This document shows positions 32,722 to 44,196 of a stretch of DNA of 64,000 nucleotides, piece by piece (positions within the stretch are counted from its first letter, which is position 1; every line of letters begins with the position of its first letter). Source of the DNA: Larix kaempferi (lineage: Eukaryota > Streptophyta > Pinopsida > Pinales > Pinaceae); assembly GCA_027924585.1 (NCBI GenBank), contig BSBM01000870.1:1426001-1490000 (forward strand), in the 5' to 3' direction. A program made the translations under genes and the position numbers. Below the pieces are notes generated by a model that searched no databases, was not told the DNA's origin, and saw only the letters and a program-made list of their open reading frames with translations.

Positions 32722-34210
32722 CTATCCACCTGACTCCCTCTGACTACCAGAACCTATGCCCTGTGTTTGAACCTGTACCTGTGACTCCTCCAACTTGACT
32801 CCTCCCGAGTCCTTAGTTGGTTGCTCTTGTGCTGGTAAGTCCATAGATCTTCTCAAGGCTCGATCCTCATCAAATTGGACATCCCTGCTCACAATGATCC
32901 TCTTGCGAGCTGGGATATAAACTCTATAAGCCTTGGAAGTCTCACTATACCCCACTAGAAGCCCCTTCTCTCCAGAAGGATCCAACTTCTTCCCAGTGTC
33001 AGCATGAATGTGACAATAGCAGATACTACCAAATATGCGTAAGTGACTCACATCTAGCCTAGTACCTATGAATACCTCCTCAGGTGTCTTCCTCCCCAAT
33101 GTTGTGTGGGGACACCTGTTCTGGACATATACTGCAGTCTGAAATGCCTCAGCCCATAGGAATAGAGGTAATCCCTGTTCAAATAACATGGCCTTAGCTG
33201 CTCACCAGTGTCATGTTCTTCCTCTCCGCCACTCCATTCTGTTGCGGGGTATGAGGAACAGTGTGTGCCTTCCTGATACCCTATGATGCACAGTACTCTA
33301 CAAAATCTTTGCCGGTGTACTCACCACCGTTGTCTGTCCTCAATATCCGTATCTTTCTCCCTATTTGGTTCTCCACGATATTTTTGAACTCTCAGAACCG
33401 ATCGAAGACCTCTGACTTGGCCTTCAGAAAATATATCCAGGTTTTCCTGGAATAGTCATCAATGAATGTGACGCAGTAACTAAAACCAATGAATGAATGT
33501 ACACTCATCGGTCCACATACATCCGAATGTACCGAGTCTAAGGCCCCGTCAAACTTGTGCTCACTATGTGGGAAAGGTCTCCTGATGTTCTTCCCCAACA
33601 CACAACCCTTGCAGTGGTTGTGCTTGTCCTCCTATACTGAAGGAAATCCAATGACTTCCTGTCTCAGATGCCTCAGTGCACCATGATGTAAGTGTGCCAT
33701 CCTCCTATGCAATAACTCACCATCACTACTATTGCTACTGACCATAGCCTTTGCAGGCTCAAACTGTAGTATGTAAACCTTCCCACTTCGAACCCCAATC
33801 ATCGTGTACAATCTTTGATTTGACCCATGTGGCCTGATATATACTTTCTTGTCCCGGAAAGCCACTAGAAAACCCTTGTCTTCTAGCATGGAAACTGATA
33901 TGATATTTTTGGTCATCCTTGGGACATATAACACATCAGCAAAGCTGATAGGTTTTCCAGACTCCCTTTGAAACGATACAGTGCCAACACCCAGCACCTG
34001 ATACCACGCATCATCTCCTAACTCAGTATGGAGATTTACTCCACCCTCCTTCATGTTGTTGAAGAAGGACCTATGTCCTGTCATATGACAATATGCAACA
34101 TTGTCCACATACCAGATACTGCTACTAATGAAGCTTGCCATGCAAGCTATCAAACAAAAGTCCTCCTCAAAACTCTTGCTGAAATCATCCACCTCCGCTG
34201 AAACTGCCAT
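32722..34210 (-). pseudogene. Element D protease and integrase
   Basis: 34210-33632 holds the protease region, with DNVAYCHMTG where active elements have DSGA..HMTG, so the DSG triad motif is lost. It also holds the pre-integrase RRMAH segment. 33601-33392 carries SVHSDVCGPM and FIDDYSRKTWIYFLK (integrase core). 33189-32722 is the C-terminal region (SHLRIFGSICYCHI, GLLVGYSETSKAYRVYIP). Several frameshifts separate these parts. Confidence 0.85.
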
Positions 34211-34981
34211 CTAAGTGTTGTTGTTGTTCTTCTTCTTCTCTGGGCACTGGGAAGCAAAGTGTCCATGCTTGTGACAAATGAAGCACTTGAATTTTTCCAT
34301 GTCCAAGTTCTTCTTGCCACCCTTCTTCTTCTTTTCCTTCCCCTTACCTTTGCTTGTTAGGGCTAGAGCCTCTTTATCCACAATTTGTGTAGTACCACTG
34401 GATGAAGCTAAACCTTGACCCATGCGGGTCTCTTCCTATGCGAAGTCATCCCACAATATTTTCCAGTCAGGGAGCTTCTCCCTAGCCACCACGCCTTTAA
34501 CAAAGACGTCCCATGGCTTAGAAAATCCATTGAGAGCTATATGAACTAGCTCCTCATCCTCAGTCTTAGAGCCCACTGCTCCAAGCTCATCCCTAATCTG
34601 TGTGAGCCTTGTAAGATAAGGCACCACTCCTTCACCCTTGGCCATCTTGGTATTGCGCAATCTCTCCTGCAGTACCATCTTCCGATTCTCATTCTTGCTC
34701 TAGTAAAGACTCTCCAAAGCCTTCCACATCTCTAATGTGGACTTCTTCCCAGACAAGTGAGGGAATATGTGGTCCTTCACCCCATATAGAATGATCAACA
34801 TAGCTCTGTAATCTATCTTCTTCCATTTTGCTAACTCATCCGGATCTATGGGAGCTACCTTTTGATCATCAATGTGCTCTGCAGCATCATTGACATCAAG
34901 GATCCTGGTGATCCTCTCTTTCCAAGTAGGAAAGTTATGTGCCCCCTGGAGTCTATCCTCAACTCTCAACTGTGCGACCAT
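34211..34981 (-). pseudogene. Element D gag
   Basis: Starts at 34981 with MVAQLRVEDRLQGAHNFPTWK. The N-terminal part runs to 34700 and, after a stop, continues to 34436 (LRNTKMAKGEGVVPYLTRL, ALNGFSKPWDVF). The last part (34423-34211) has a basic stretch and the zinc knuckle CFICHKHGHFASQC. A short D/A-rich tail follows. Confidence 0.87.
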
Positions 34982-35170
34982 AGTGAATAGTAACTGTAAA
35001 CCCTTGGATAGATATGTAGTGATCTAACCAAGCAACCTGTTGCTCTCTTTATTTTATTTAGAAAATATAGAGCAATACAATTCAGATTTCGATTCATCCC
35101 AATAGGCGAAATCATACCACAGAAAAACAATGAGAAAAACCTTTATGCTGGCATAGATACCAAGGAAGCA

Positions 35171-35740
35171 AGTTGTTGTTGTTGTTGTATGACCTGTACG
35201 ACCTGCTGTACGGATCCGCATTGCCTGTTGTACGGAATCCGTACGGTCACCTTTGCCCGCTGTTGTTTCTCTCTCCTTCAAATCTGCCTGCTTTCACTTA
35301 ATTTCTGCTCCTCCGTCTTCTTCTCAAAAACTTCTCTCACACTCCTTTTTCCCCCGTCTCTGTCGGAATGAAATTGTGTGTCCCCTCCACCAATTGATCT
35401 TTCTTTTATAACTCAATGCTAAGTGAGTAACCTAATCTCACTATAGATCTACGGTTAAGATCCTCCGATGAGAATGAATGGCCAAGATTCTATCTTGCCT
35501 TTACTTTAATTTTTCACTTATACTTTATAAAAAAGTATTTCATTAAGTCAATAATTAATTAGATCACTTTAATTAATTTTCCAAAGTAAACTTAGCAAAA
35601 CTAATTAAATACATTTTATTCGCTTCCAATTAATGTCTTATGCATGCAAGGACACATGCATGCAAGAAGACCTTCCTTCGTTGTCACTTTCTAACAAGAA
35701 GAACACCTTGTTTATTTGGAAAACATGGTTGAACACCATA
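35171..35740 (-). repeat. Probable 5' LTR/leader of element D
   Basis: Lies where the 5' LTR should be. A weak PBS-like word (minus TGGTATCTATGCC) sits at about 35150-35162 and a minus-strand TATA-like TTATAAAAG at about 35404. A possible LTR start TGTTCAACC is at about 35734 on the minus strand. No second LTR exists for comparison. Tgtacgg words recur at 35195-35255. Confidence 0.35.
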
Positions 35741-35854
35741 AATACCCGACCACTATGATTGAGGCACATGAGAATCATGTCAAATCTTCTTTGCTTTTAT
35801 TTTCGGTCATTGCTCATAGTGTTGTGTGCTCGATTGATAGATGTCATCAGAATC

Positions 35855-36140
35855 ATCTATGTTTTCCAAGGATTTGTAGATGGTGATAGATGGTGCACTC
35901 GGAACCTTGCCTCTGTCGCTTGGGTCATTTACTCTTCCATAGGTTAAGTTGTGATCTCAGGAAGATATGCCTAGGAATGATGACCAATAATGTTGTCGAG
36001 TATAGTGCTATAATCAAACTACTATTGGATTGCATTTTGCATGGATTCCAATGTTTGGTTGTACACCCAGACTCACAATTGGTAGTGTTGCAACTCAACA
36101 GCATATAGTGTATTCACGATCCTATACTTCTACGAAAATT
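35855..36140 (+). pseudogene. RNase H fragment of a Ty3/gypsy element (copy 1 of a duplicated block)
   Basis: Translation with a few stops gives GFVDGDRWCTRNLASVAWVIY, NNVVEYSAIIKLLLDCILHG and HPDSQLVVLQLNS, followed by HDPILLRKFLWV. This is the second, archaeal/plant-type RNase H found in plant Ty3/gypsy Tat-group elements: the D (FVDG), E (VVEYS) and D (HPDS) positions are visible. No RT or integrase of the same element is recognisable next to it. Confidence 0.75.
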
Positions 36141-38640
36141 CCTATGGGTGTAACTTCTCGAACGTTCTCTTGAATTCATTACATATATTCATGTTTTAAG
36201 TATTTTTTATTTTATAACTTATGCATTAGCTAATTATGTATTAGATCGGAATTTGTCTCATTAACATCCAAAAATGAAGCACATGTAAATAGCATAAAGA
36301 GAAAACATATTTGTCTACAGAAGAAGTCGGATCTTAAGGATCAAATTAAAATCCATGGTAACAAACCATAGTTATGGTCGCCTGACGTAAGAGGCAGATC
36401 CATTTATGAGATTGTTCTACCACCTACCTATCCATCCCCTATGGAAGATCCTCGATCGTGGACATCGGAACCAGAAGGGTCAACCTCTCAAGGTTATGCT
36501 GAAAAAACTAGAGTACCTACTCACCCTCTACAACGAGTTCATTCATGAGCATTAGCCGAGAGTGACCCATTGGGTGTACTAGTCCTATATCCGCAACATC
36601 GAAAATTTGTGTTATATTTATGCATGACAATTTTCTTTACCTCTTGTTTCAAAAACATTATGACAAAAATCCAAAAAAATGATATAAAACAACAATACAA
36701 TACCCATAAATCCCCATCGATAATTGGGAGGTAGTGGAAGATCGTGATCATGACTGTAGTCCATCTTGGTGTAGGAGAACTCCTAGATTTCCAACAACTA
36801 ATAGGACCACCAATCAAATAAATCATCATCAAAATCATTTGTCACATTCCCTCGTCCTAAGTGGTACTTCATGTCTACCCATCGGATCATCCTAGGCTAT
36901 CGAGGCTTAGGAAAATTGAGACTGGTGTGTGGATGCATCAAAAAAATCCTAAAAAAGAAACCAATATGCTTCCATAGATGAAGTTCTTCTATTTCCCTAT
37001 TTTTCATTATGTCAATTGGGTCTTCATGTTCAAGAGAATATTGATTCACCAATCAAAGATAGAGGGTCTCAAACATTCCACATCATAGAACATTTGTGTC
37101 TAGGATGATTAAATCGAATCAAATGAGCCCACCACCTATGTAATAGTCAATGGGATTACCTTCAAAGGATAATTTTCTATGTTGGAGATTGGAATTTGTG
37201 TGCCAATATTTTTGGTCCCTATGGAGCAATAGTTGTCCACATAATCTTGTATTGTTAGCACTGCTCCACCTTTTCCACCTCCTTTCAGGTTATTTGGAAC
37301 CCCTTTCTAATACAAGCCTATGATGGAGTATAGATCATCGACCATGAGAACTAGGATCTCACTATCCATGACAAATGCATTTTGGTCGGGCTCCCAATAA
37401 CCCACTAGTAGTTGGAGCAATTTCTTTTGGGATCTTATGTTTAATATCTAATATCATTTAAGAAACCCACAATTTCAAAGAGAATTGAATGTGTCATCAT
37501 CTTAAAGCGAAACACTATCAATGTCTTCATGTTCCCTTTATCACCATATGATAGACATTTATGCAATTTCGAGACAAAAAATTGAGCAATAGTTTCCACG
37601 AATTAGAAGTTAATTTTCCAAATTGAAAAGTGATTTGCATCAATTGGAAGATAATGTGCATCAATTGGAGGATAATTTGTAAAAATTGAAAGCTAATTGG
37701 AAAAAAAATTGAGGTTAACTTGCATTTTTGGAAGTAAAACTCTTGTTTTTATCCTTTACAGGGGGTACACATGCCTTCCTTTGAGGACATACGTGTGTAC
37801 ACATGCTTCCCCTCAAGGGAAGACACGTGTAGGTCCTTCCACACATTCCATGACCTCAAGAGAATAACGTGTTCACACTTGAAGGTGTAATAAGAGATGG
37901 AACCCCCAAAAACGTGTTTGCATTGATTTATTTCAATTTTTACCCACTTCTCTAAGGTTTAAGATGATCTTTGACTATTTCATGATCAGTTCTTATCATT
38001 GATGACAATAACATTGTATGTTGAGATTGTTTCTGCGAGGTTTACAAGGATAACAAAGTTTTTATAACTTTGACATCATCAAATATTGATCCATAATGGT
38101 CCATATTAACAATTATATGATTCGAAACTGGCATATTGGATAGGACCATTTCCACCTTGCATTTTTCACTATCTTTCTCCGACTCATTACACCTTAGGAT
38201 CCACCCCACCAAGTTGCAACATTAGACCTCTTTGAATTTAAAACTCATAATTTGAGTTGAAGAACCTACCAAACATGGGTTTCCTAGTTATATCCTCTAT
38301 TGTCTCGTTTGTTCCCATGCTACAATTTTTCGTAGGATCAATAGTCCCTTATTAATCATGTCACAACTCTGCGAGGAAGCCACAATACCATCATCATAAC
38401 ATGTGTGCAATTGTTCTAGTTTAGAAGGTCCCCATTAACTTCTTATTAATAGGTCATTTCTCATCGACTAGGACACATTGCTCTAACATATTAACCTAGA
38501 GGCATGACACCCTGGGCCTTCTTTCAACATTGGTAGGTTACCTTGCTCTCAACATATGACATCTCATCATTGGTCATTGACTGAGAGGTTTCCCCCCATG
38601 TTCTAATTCAAATCCTTTATTCACATGGTAAGTATTCATT
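36037..38640. repeat. Duplicated block, copy 1 (keeps the empty site of element E)
   Basis: Aligns by eye with 45297-45931 plus 51065-54110. Shared landmarks include ggattccaatgtttggttg, actagagtacctactcaccc and ctacaacgag. At 36524-36528 the sequence reads straight through ccctc, where copy 2 contains element E between two ccctc. Copy 1 lacks about 700 bp (present at about 53150-53880 in copy 2). It is mostly non-coding, apart from the RNase H remnant at its left and a decayed mobile-domain-like frame. Confidence 0.8.
37150..37480 (-). pseudogene. Plant mobile domain-like fragment, copy 1
   Basis: On the minus strand the translation (with a stop) runs LLVGYWEPDQNAFVMD, MVDDLYSIIGLY, GGGKGGAVLTIQDYV and GTQIPISNIENYPLKV, parallel to the better preserved copy at 51960-51676. 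See that entry for interpretation. Confidence 0.5.
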
Positions 38641-38889
38641 CAAGACGACGGATTGAATAGAAGACATTGGGTTGTAGTAGCAATATCATTATTATCTTGT
38701 TGCTAGAGTTGCATAAGACAATACCACACACTATATGACATTGGTACTTTATGGAGAACCAAGTTGTTATTATTTCAATTCTAGTGGTTCTCCTAATGAA
38801 CATTGAGACATGGATAACACACTATACAACTTGACTAGAAATTTATGCTCAAAACGATAACTCTATCCATAAAAACCCATATTTTTGCG

Positions 38890-41800
38890 CTAACACCTAA
38901 ACAACCCTCAAATCGAAATTGATTGCTATCAGTAGAAATTTTTTTTGTTCGGGCTAAAATTACATTTTTTTTAAAATATCGGTCAGTTCCATTGCAATCA
39001 AAACCGTAAATTGACCCTCGAATTGAAAAGGGGTGTGTGTTATCGGTAGAACCCCTTTTTGGGGGGGCTAAAATTACATATTGTTTGAAACCCTGGCCTT
39101 AACCTCCAACGTTGCTACAATCAAAACCCTAAATCAAACCCAAATCAAAAAGTGGTGCTACCATGACACTCCCATTTTTTTTTCTTCTGAGGATGAACTT
39201 ACAACTTTTTTGAAATCGTGTCCTTAACAACAGGATTCATTGCAATGAAAATACCAAAATCAAACCTCAATCGAAAAGGGTGCTACCAATAGCAACCCTT
39301 TCTTCTATGGGGTTAAAATTGTAGGCATTTCAAAACCACAACCTAAATTTTTTTATTTTCTTTTGTTAAGCTGCAACAATCTATTAATTGTAAAAATCAA
39401 AGACACATAGGGAGGTACAATCTATAGTGGCTTGAGAGAGTGAAGCCACCACCCCAGGAACTCAAAAGGATCAAAATGATTATGTTCAAAATTACAAAAT
39501 CCCTACCCTGAGTAGGAAGACCAGGGTGTTCCAATAGCATATCACTTATGTATAAGCCTAAAAAACAGTAATCTAGCAAACTATGTAGCAAATTAAGATA
39601 AAAAAACTAGAAAACACATGGAGTAACCGAAACCTCCTTATCCAGGTGTTGTAGGTGCATTTTCATCAGGTGCATTTGCATCAGGGGGATTCTCTTCAAG
39701 GATTGGACATCCATAATGCTCCTCCTCATCTGATTCCTTCATCGGCAGCTTAACATGCAGAGGCGTAGTCTTCCAGCAAGCGGGAGTTGTGGTCTCCCAG
39801 TCGCCTCGGACCCGCTTGGACAAAACAGGGCCTAAGATAGTGGGAATTGGAAAGGTGAACTTCATTGGCTCCTTACCCTTCATCTTGGCGGTGTCCTCAA
39901 CAGGCTCGCTTGCTCCTGCAGCAGCGGTGATGTCCCTGTGCACACTGCCTCAATTTCTGATGTCGCGTTGAAGATGTCTACTGGGAGCATAGGACTTCCA
40001 ACCAAAGGTGTTCTCCAAACTCCCAAGCATTGCTTCCATATTAGGCAGAGTGGACTTCAGGGTCTAGGTATCATGCCTGCCTATGGCCCAGTTAGCTAGC
40101 ATGTCCTCCATTAGCACCCCGAGCATATTTTTCACAAGCCAGTATGGATCAATTTGCATTCCATGGCGTCCAGTGGAAAGGTGGTCAGCCATTAAGCAGG
40201 ATTCCCAATTGTCAATGAGCAGATGAACAAGGATAGTAACCTCCTCCCCGTATCCCTTCTTCATAGGCTCTATATCTCTAGAGGTGTCTCTCTTCCTTCA
40301 TTTTCCCCGCGAACCTTTTGGGTCGGCCCATCCCAGTAAGACAGAAGTATGACCAGGTGGAGGATGCCCAAGAGCGAGCGGGAGGAGCGAGCTTGTGAGT
40401 GTCTATGAACAACAGAAGCCAGTGAGCGGGAGGAGCCCAATTCACTGGCCAACACAAGTTGGTGAACATCGCAATATTGTGCCAGGGTCGGGAGATCATT
40501 CCTTTCAATAGGATGGAGTAATGATCAACTGCAGACCTTAATACCGTACGAAGGAAATACATGGAGGTGGTGCACAGAGGCCAAGACCAGCCTATACGAG
40601 GTGACATCTCCAGCATTGGCCTTAATGAGTCAGGCCTTGAAGAGCCCCATCCCTTAAAGTCTCTTTCATTGCTTTGCCACGGGGTCATCTCGTATGCCTA
40701 GATGTCGCAATATCTAGTGTTCGAATGTCCCTACCATCCTTGTCACTCGCATATGGGACACAACCTAAAAAAAATATTGAATTAAAAAAACATTACATTT
40801 TAAAAACCATTAAACATTTGAAAAAAACAATTTGAAAATTTTATAAATAAAATAAATAAAAAAACAAAAAAACATTAAAAACAAAGCAAAATTTAAAATT
40901 TTGAAACTTAAAAAGAAATGATTAAAAAATAAACTTAAATATTAAAAATAAATAAAATAATGGACATAGGCTACACCCCCTGTTATATGTGAAAGGGGTG
41001 GGGAGGGGGATATAAAGGAGGGCAATGCTAAAATCGATCCACTCCCCTTTAGATTCCCCTCCTCACTTCCTTTTACACATAAATAGGCGCAAAGGGGTGT
41101 GGAATAGGTTGGTGTCACCTCCTTCAACCCCCACCTTACATGCAAAAGGCTGTGAGAAGAGGGATATAAAGAGGTGGCCTCAATTTTGATCACCTCTTTT
41201 CCCTCTTTATGAGTAAAATATGGTTTGGGGGGTATATAAAGGGGTGGGATTGATTTTGGAATTGAAAACCCCCCTTATATCCCCTTCACATGTAAGGGGG
41301 GTTTGAAATGTTTATTATTTTAATATATATATATTATGAAATTTAAAAATTTAAAACTTTTTAATATCTTAACTTTATTTTTTAATTTTTTTTAAGTTTC
41401 AAAATTTTAAATTTTGCTTTATTTTTAATGTTTTTTTAATTTGATTTATTTTTAGAATTTTTAAATTGGATTTTTTATAAAAAGTATGTTGTTAGTCAAA
41501 TTTTGTTTCTCTATTGTTTTTAAAATGATTTAAAAAAATCAATATATTTTTTAAGTTGCGATTTTGAAATGCCTGCAATTTTAATTCTACAGAAGAAAGG
41601 GTTGCTACTAGTAGTACCATTTTTCGATTCATGGGTTGATTTTAATATTTCCATTGCAACGTTACCAACTGTTAAGGCCACGGTTTCAAAAAAATTGTAA
41701 TTTTAGCCTTGAAAAAAAATGGTGATGCCATGGTAACATCACTTTTTTATTTGGGGATTGATTTAGGGTTTTGAATGCATCTATATTAGTGGTTAAGTCC

Positions 41801-41985
41801 AGGGTTTCAAACAATATGTAATTTTAGCATTGGGAGTAAAAGGGGTGCTATCGATAGTACCCCTTTCAATTTGGGGGTTAATTTATGGTATTGATTGCAA
41901 TGGCATTAGCCGAGCTTTAAAAAGCTTGTAATTGTAATGTTGGAAAGAAAAAAAAATCTACTAGTAGAAACAATTTTCAATTTAT
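38890..41985. mobile_element. Large foldback element, arms about 0.8 kb, interrupted by a retro-insertion
   Basis: The outer arm 38890-39349 is the inverted copy of about 41545-41985, for example aaattacatattgtttgaaa on the left and its complement near 41805-41825. The inner arm from about 40771 to 41150 is the inverted copy of about 41150-41545, for example acattaaaaacaaagcaaaa and its complement near 41410-41440. The left arm is cut between 39349 and 40771 by a separate insertion, without which the two arms form one palindrome of about 1.66 kb. The outer arms consist of about four degenerate 110-120-bp tandem units. The right end is cut by the Penelope-like element at 41986. Long subrepeated inverted arms are typical of foldback or Mutator-like elements. 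No transposase is visible. Confidence 0.78.
39350..40760 (-). mobile_element. Poly(A)-tailed retro-insertion (possible processed transcript) in the foldback arm
   Basis: Flanked by 11-bp direct repeats cacaacctaaa, at about 39337-39347 and 40762-40772, at the exact point where the left foldback arm is interrupted. The left end reads ttttttattttctttt, a poly(A)-like tail on the minus strand. The minus strand holds overlapping, moderately GC-rich frames: 40688-40278, 40455-40270 (SRSLASVVHRHSQARSSRSL), 40264-40064 (VHLLIDNWESCLMADHLS) and 39943-39638 (KEPMKFTFPIPTILGPVLSK). These look like one decayed protein of about 300 or more residues with frameshifts. I do not recognise the family. It could be a processed copy of a host or transposon transcript moved by a LINE. 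Confidence 0.6.
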
Positions 41986-42200
41986 GGTAAAAATAGCCAC
42001 TAGATGCAGCCTATAAAAAATGAGAACTTTGGAGGGTTCCATTGTATATCTTTTCATGCTCATGATTTAACATCTCATATACTTCATAGATCCACAATGT
42101 ACTTAATTTGGCAACAATGCTTGTTTACACCTATCCTAGGTATGCTTCCTTGGGGAAGAGACTTATCTGATACATTGGTTTGTGTTGCAGGTATTTTTGT
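41986..42200 (+). repeat. Left pLTR of the Penelope-like element
   Basis: Matches the right pLTR from ggtaaaaatagccac to tttgtgttgcaggt. It begins with the same truncated endonuclease codons as the right copy, as expected if it is the end of an upstream copy joined head to tail. Confidence 0.78.
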
Positions 42201-43919
42201 GAAGAAGGAGGAGTTGAGTCATTTATCCTTGCGCCATCATCCCTATTAAGAACCCTACGCAATGCGCATAAGGATGAGGTAGATGTTGGACCGGAGAAGA
42301 AATCCAACGTCATGAATTTATCCAACACAGAATTAGATATAGACTCAATCAAAATATTGGAATATGGTTTAAACTTCGCAATCGCACCGAGCAGAGTTCC
42401 CACCAAAGAACTAATGTGCAGCATTGAAATTGTTGTTGCGCACCTGCCTGAAGATAACGTTGAGGAAATTCGCCAGGAGTGTGTCGTAATTCTCAGGCAT
42501 GCGATACCTCCAAAACCCAATATCTCCAACGCCAAGAGAGCCGCCTTGCTAAAAGATTAAATGCAACAAAGAGATAAATATTATTAAGGATGATAAAGGT
42601 AATGCAACAGTGTTGCTGGATACCGTAGAATATGAGAGAAAAATGTATGACCTCACATGTGGGAGTTATCGCAAGCTTGAAAAAGACCCAAGCAAAACAA
42701 TCAAAGGAGGGTCTCTAAAATAATTATGAACTCCAGCCTAGACGAGGATCTAAAAAGGAAAATACTTCCCAAAGAAGGAACCATCCCTCATATCTGTGGG
42801 ATTCCTAAGGTGCACAAGAATGGAGTTCCTCTTCGTCCGATTGTAAACACAATTGGATCCCCTACGTACAAGTTAGCCAAATACCTAGCAAACCTACTCA
42901 AGCCTTTAGTCGGTAAAACAAATTCCTTTGTGAAAGACTCTACGAGTTGGATCCAATAAATATCCAATGAAAAACTATATGAAAATGACACGCTCGTGAG
43001 TTTTGATGTGGTATCCCTATACACAAAAATTCCATTTGCAGATGCCATTGAGACCATCAAAGAGCTCACCAATGAAGAAACTGCCCAACTTGTTGAAGTA
43101 TGCTTAAAATCCACATTCTTCACCTTCCGAAAATAATTCTATGAACAAATCGAGGGTGTAGCGATGGGTTCACCCCTCTCCCCAATCATGGCCAATATTT
43201 ACATAGAATACTTTGAGAGACGAGCTTTGGACCTATTCCCCCTCAAACCGAAAAGATGGAAACGCTATGTCGATGACATGGATGTAGTGTAGCCACATGG
43301 GAGAGACACCTTAAATAAATTTATCCAACACCTTAATAGCTGAAACAACAACATTAAATTCACCATGGAGATCTAGGAAAACAGAAGCTTGCCCTTTCTT
43401 GATGTCCTAGTCTCAAGGAAAGAAGATGGATCTATATCCCACCAATTGTTTAGAAAAAAGACTCACACAGGTAGATATTTACATGCCAACTCGCATCATT
43501 TCCCACCTCAGAAAGCTGGTGTGATCAATACCCGGGTAACAAGAGCACTTAGAATCTCAGACGAAGAACACATTAAAGAGGAAATTGATCATTTGGAAGG
43601 TGTGTTTGGGGATAATGGATATAATGGTAAACAATTTAGGAAGATTGTTGCATCTGCCAAAAAACCTAGGAAAAATCCTAAGGATAATAAGGTAGACACC
43701 AGTAACAAGAAAATCCTCCTCCCCTACATAAAAGGCACCACGGACAAATTGGCTAAAACCCTAAAAAGAATCAATATCCAGGTCTTCTTCACCCCTCCCA
43801 ACACTATCAGAAATATGGTTGATTCCTTAAAAGACCCAATTGATCCTAGGACATACAAGGGTGTTTACTCCATCCCTTGTTCTTGTGAGCAACTTTACAT
43901 TGGTAAAAATAACCACTAA
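42200..43919 (+). pseudogene. Penelope-like RT/GIY-YIG protein (broken)
   Basis: Pieces: 42200-42560 N-terminal domain (NLSNTELDIDSIKILEYGLNF, EEIRQECVVILRHA). After a one-base shift comes DKGNATVLLD. Then 42726-42959 has GIPKVHKNGVPLRPIV. 42970-43130 has SFDVVSLYTKIPF, 43140-43300 has GVAMGSPLSPIMANIYIEYFE and RYVDDMDVV. 43389-43919 has SLPFLDVLVSRKEDGSI, the linker, and GVYSIPCSCEQLYIGK. The RT core Asp pair (YVDD) is intact, but at least five stops or shifts break the frame. The GIY (GVY) and YIG halves of the endonuclease motif are present, after which the frame stops in the right pLTR, so the rest of the endonuclease is missing. Confidence 0.9.
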
Positions 43920-44196
43920 ATGCATCCTATAAAACAACTAGAAATATGGAGGGTTCTCATCAAGTTGTATAATGTGTAAGATCCACTTTATATTTGCTCG
44001 TGGCTATGATCTACTTTTTACATGGATCCACTATGTATCTTTTCATCGTTGTGATTTGACATCTCATATACTTCATGGATCCATAGGGTACTTGATTTGG
44101 TGGCCATGCTTGTTTACACCTAAGCATAGATATGTTGCCTCGGGGAAGAGAGTTATATAATACAGAAGTTTGTGTTGCAAGTACTTTTCCGATCCA
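43902..44196 (+). repeat. Right pLTR of the Penelope-like element
   Basis: Direct repeat of 41986-42200, with an extra stretch at about 43955-44030. Begins within the last endonuclease codons. Confidence 0.78.

Larger units (their letters stand above)
31794..35170 (-). mobile_element. Element D: truncated Ty1/copia retrotransposon
   Basis: A second copia lineage on the minus strand with gag (34981-34211), protease/integrase (34210-32722) and RT (32721-31794). It ends abruptly in RT at LGLEVWQR, joined to element A's LTR; RNase H and 3' LTR are gone. All frames carry stops or shifts. It probably predates the nest, and the join is a deletion or ectopic recombination product. Confidence 0.85.
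41986..44196 (+). mobile_element. Penelope-like retroelement (Dryad-type) with flanking pLTR direct repeats
   Basis: Direct repeats (ggtaaaaatarccactaratg...tttgtgttgca) flank the unit at 41986-42200 and 43902-44196. These are the pseudo-LTRs typical of Penelope-like elements; the right one holds about 75 bp more. Between them is one decayed ORF: N-terminal domain, RT with a GVAMGSPLSPIMANIY and YVDD-type core, and the start of a GIY-YIG endonuclease. In plants such elements are known from conifers, where they have been described as Dryad and attributed to ancient transfer from arthropods. A 3' splice-like tgtgttgcag|g at the end of the left pLTR fits the intron seen in some Penelope elements. 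Confidence 0.88.

Noticed and set aside
42131-42535. 134-codon minus-strand frame
   Set aside because: Antisense to the N-terminal domain of the Penelope-like protein.
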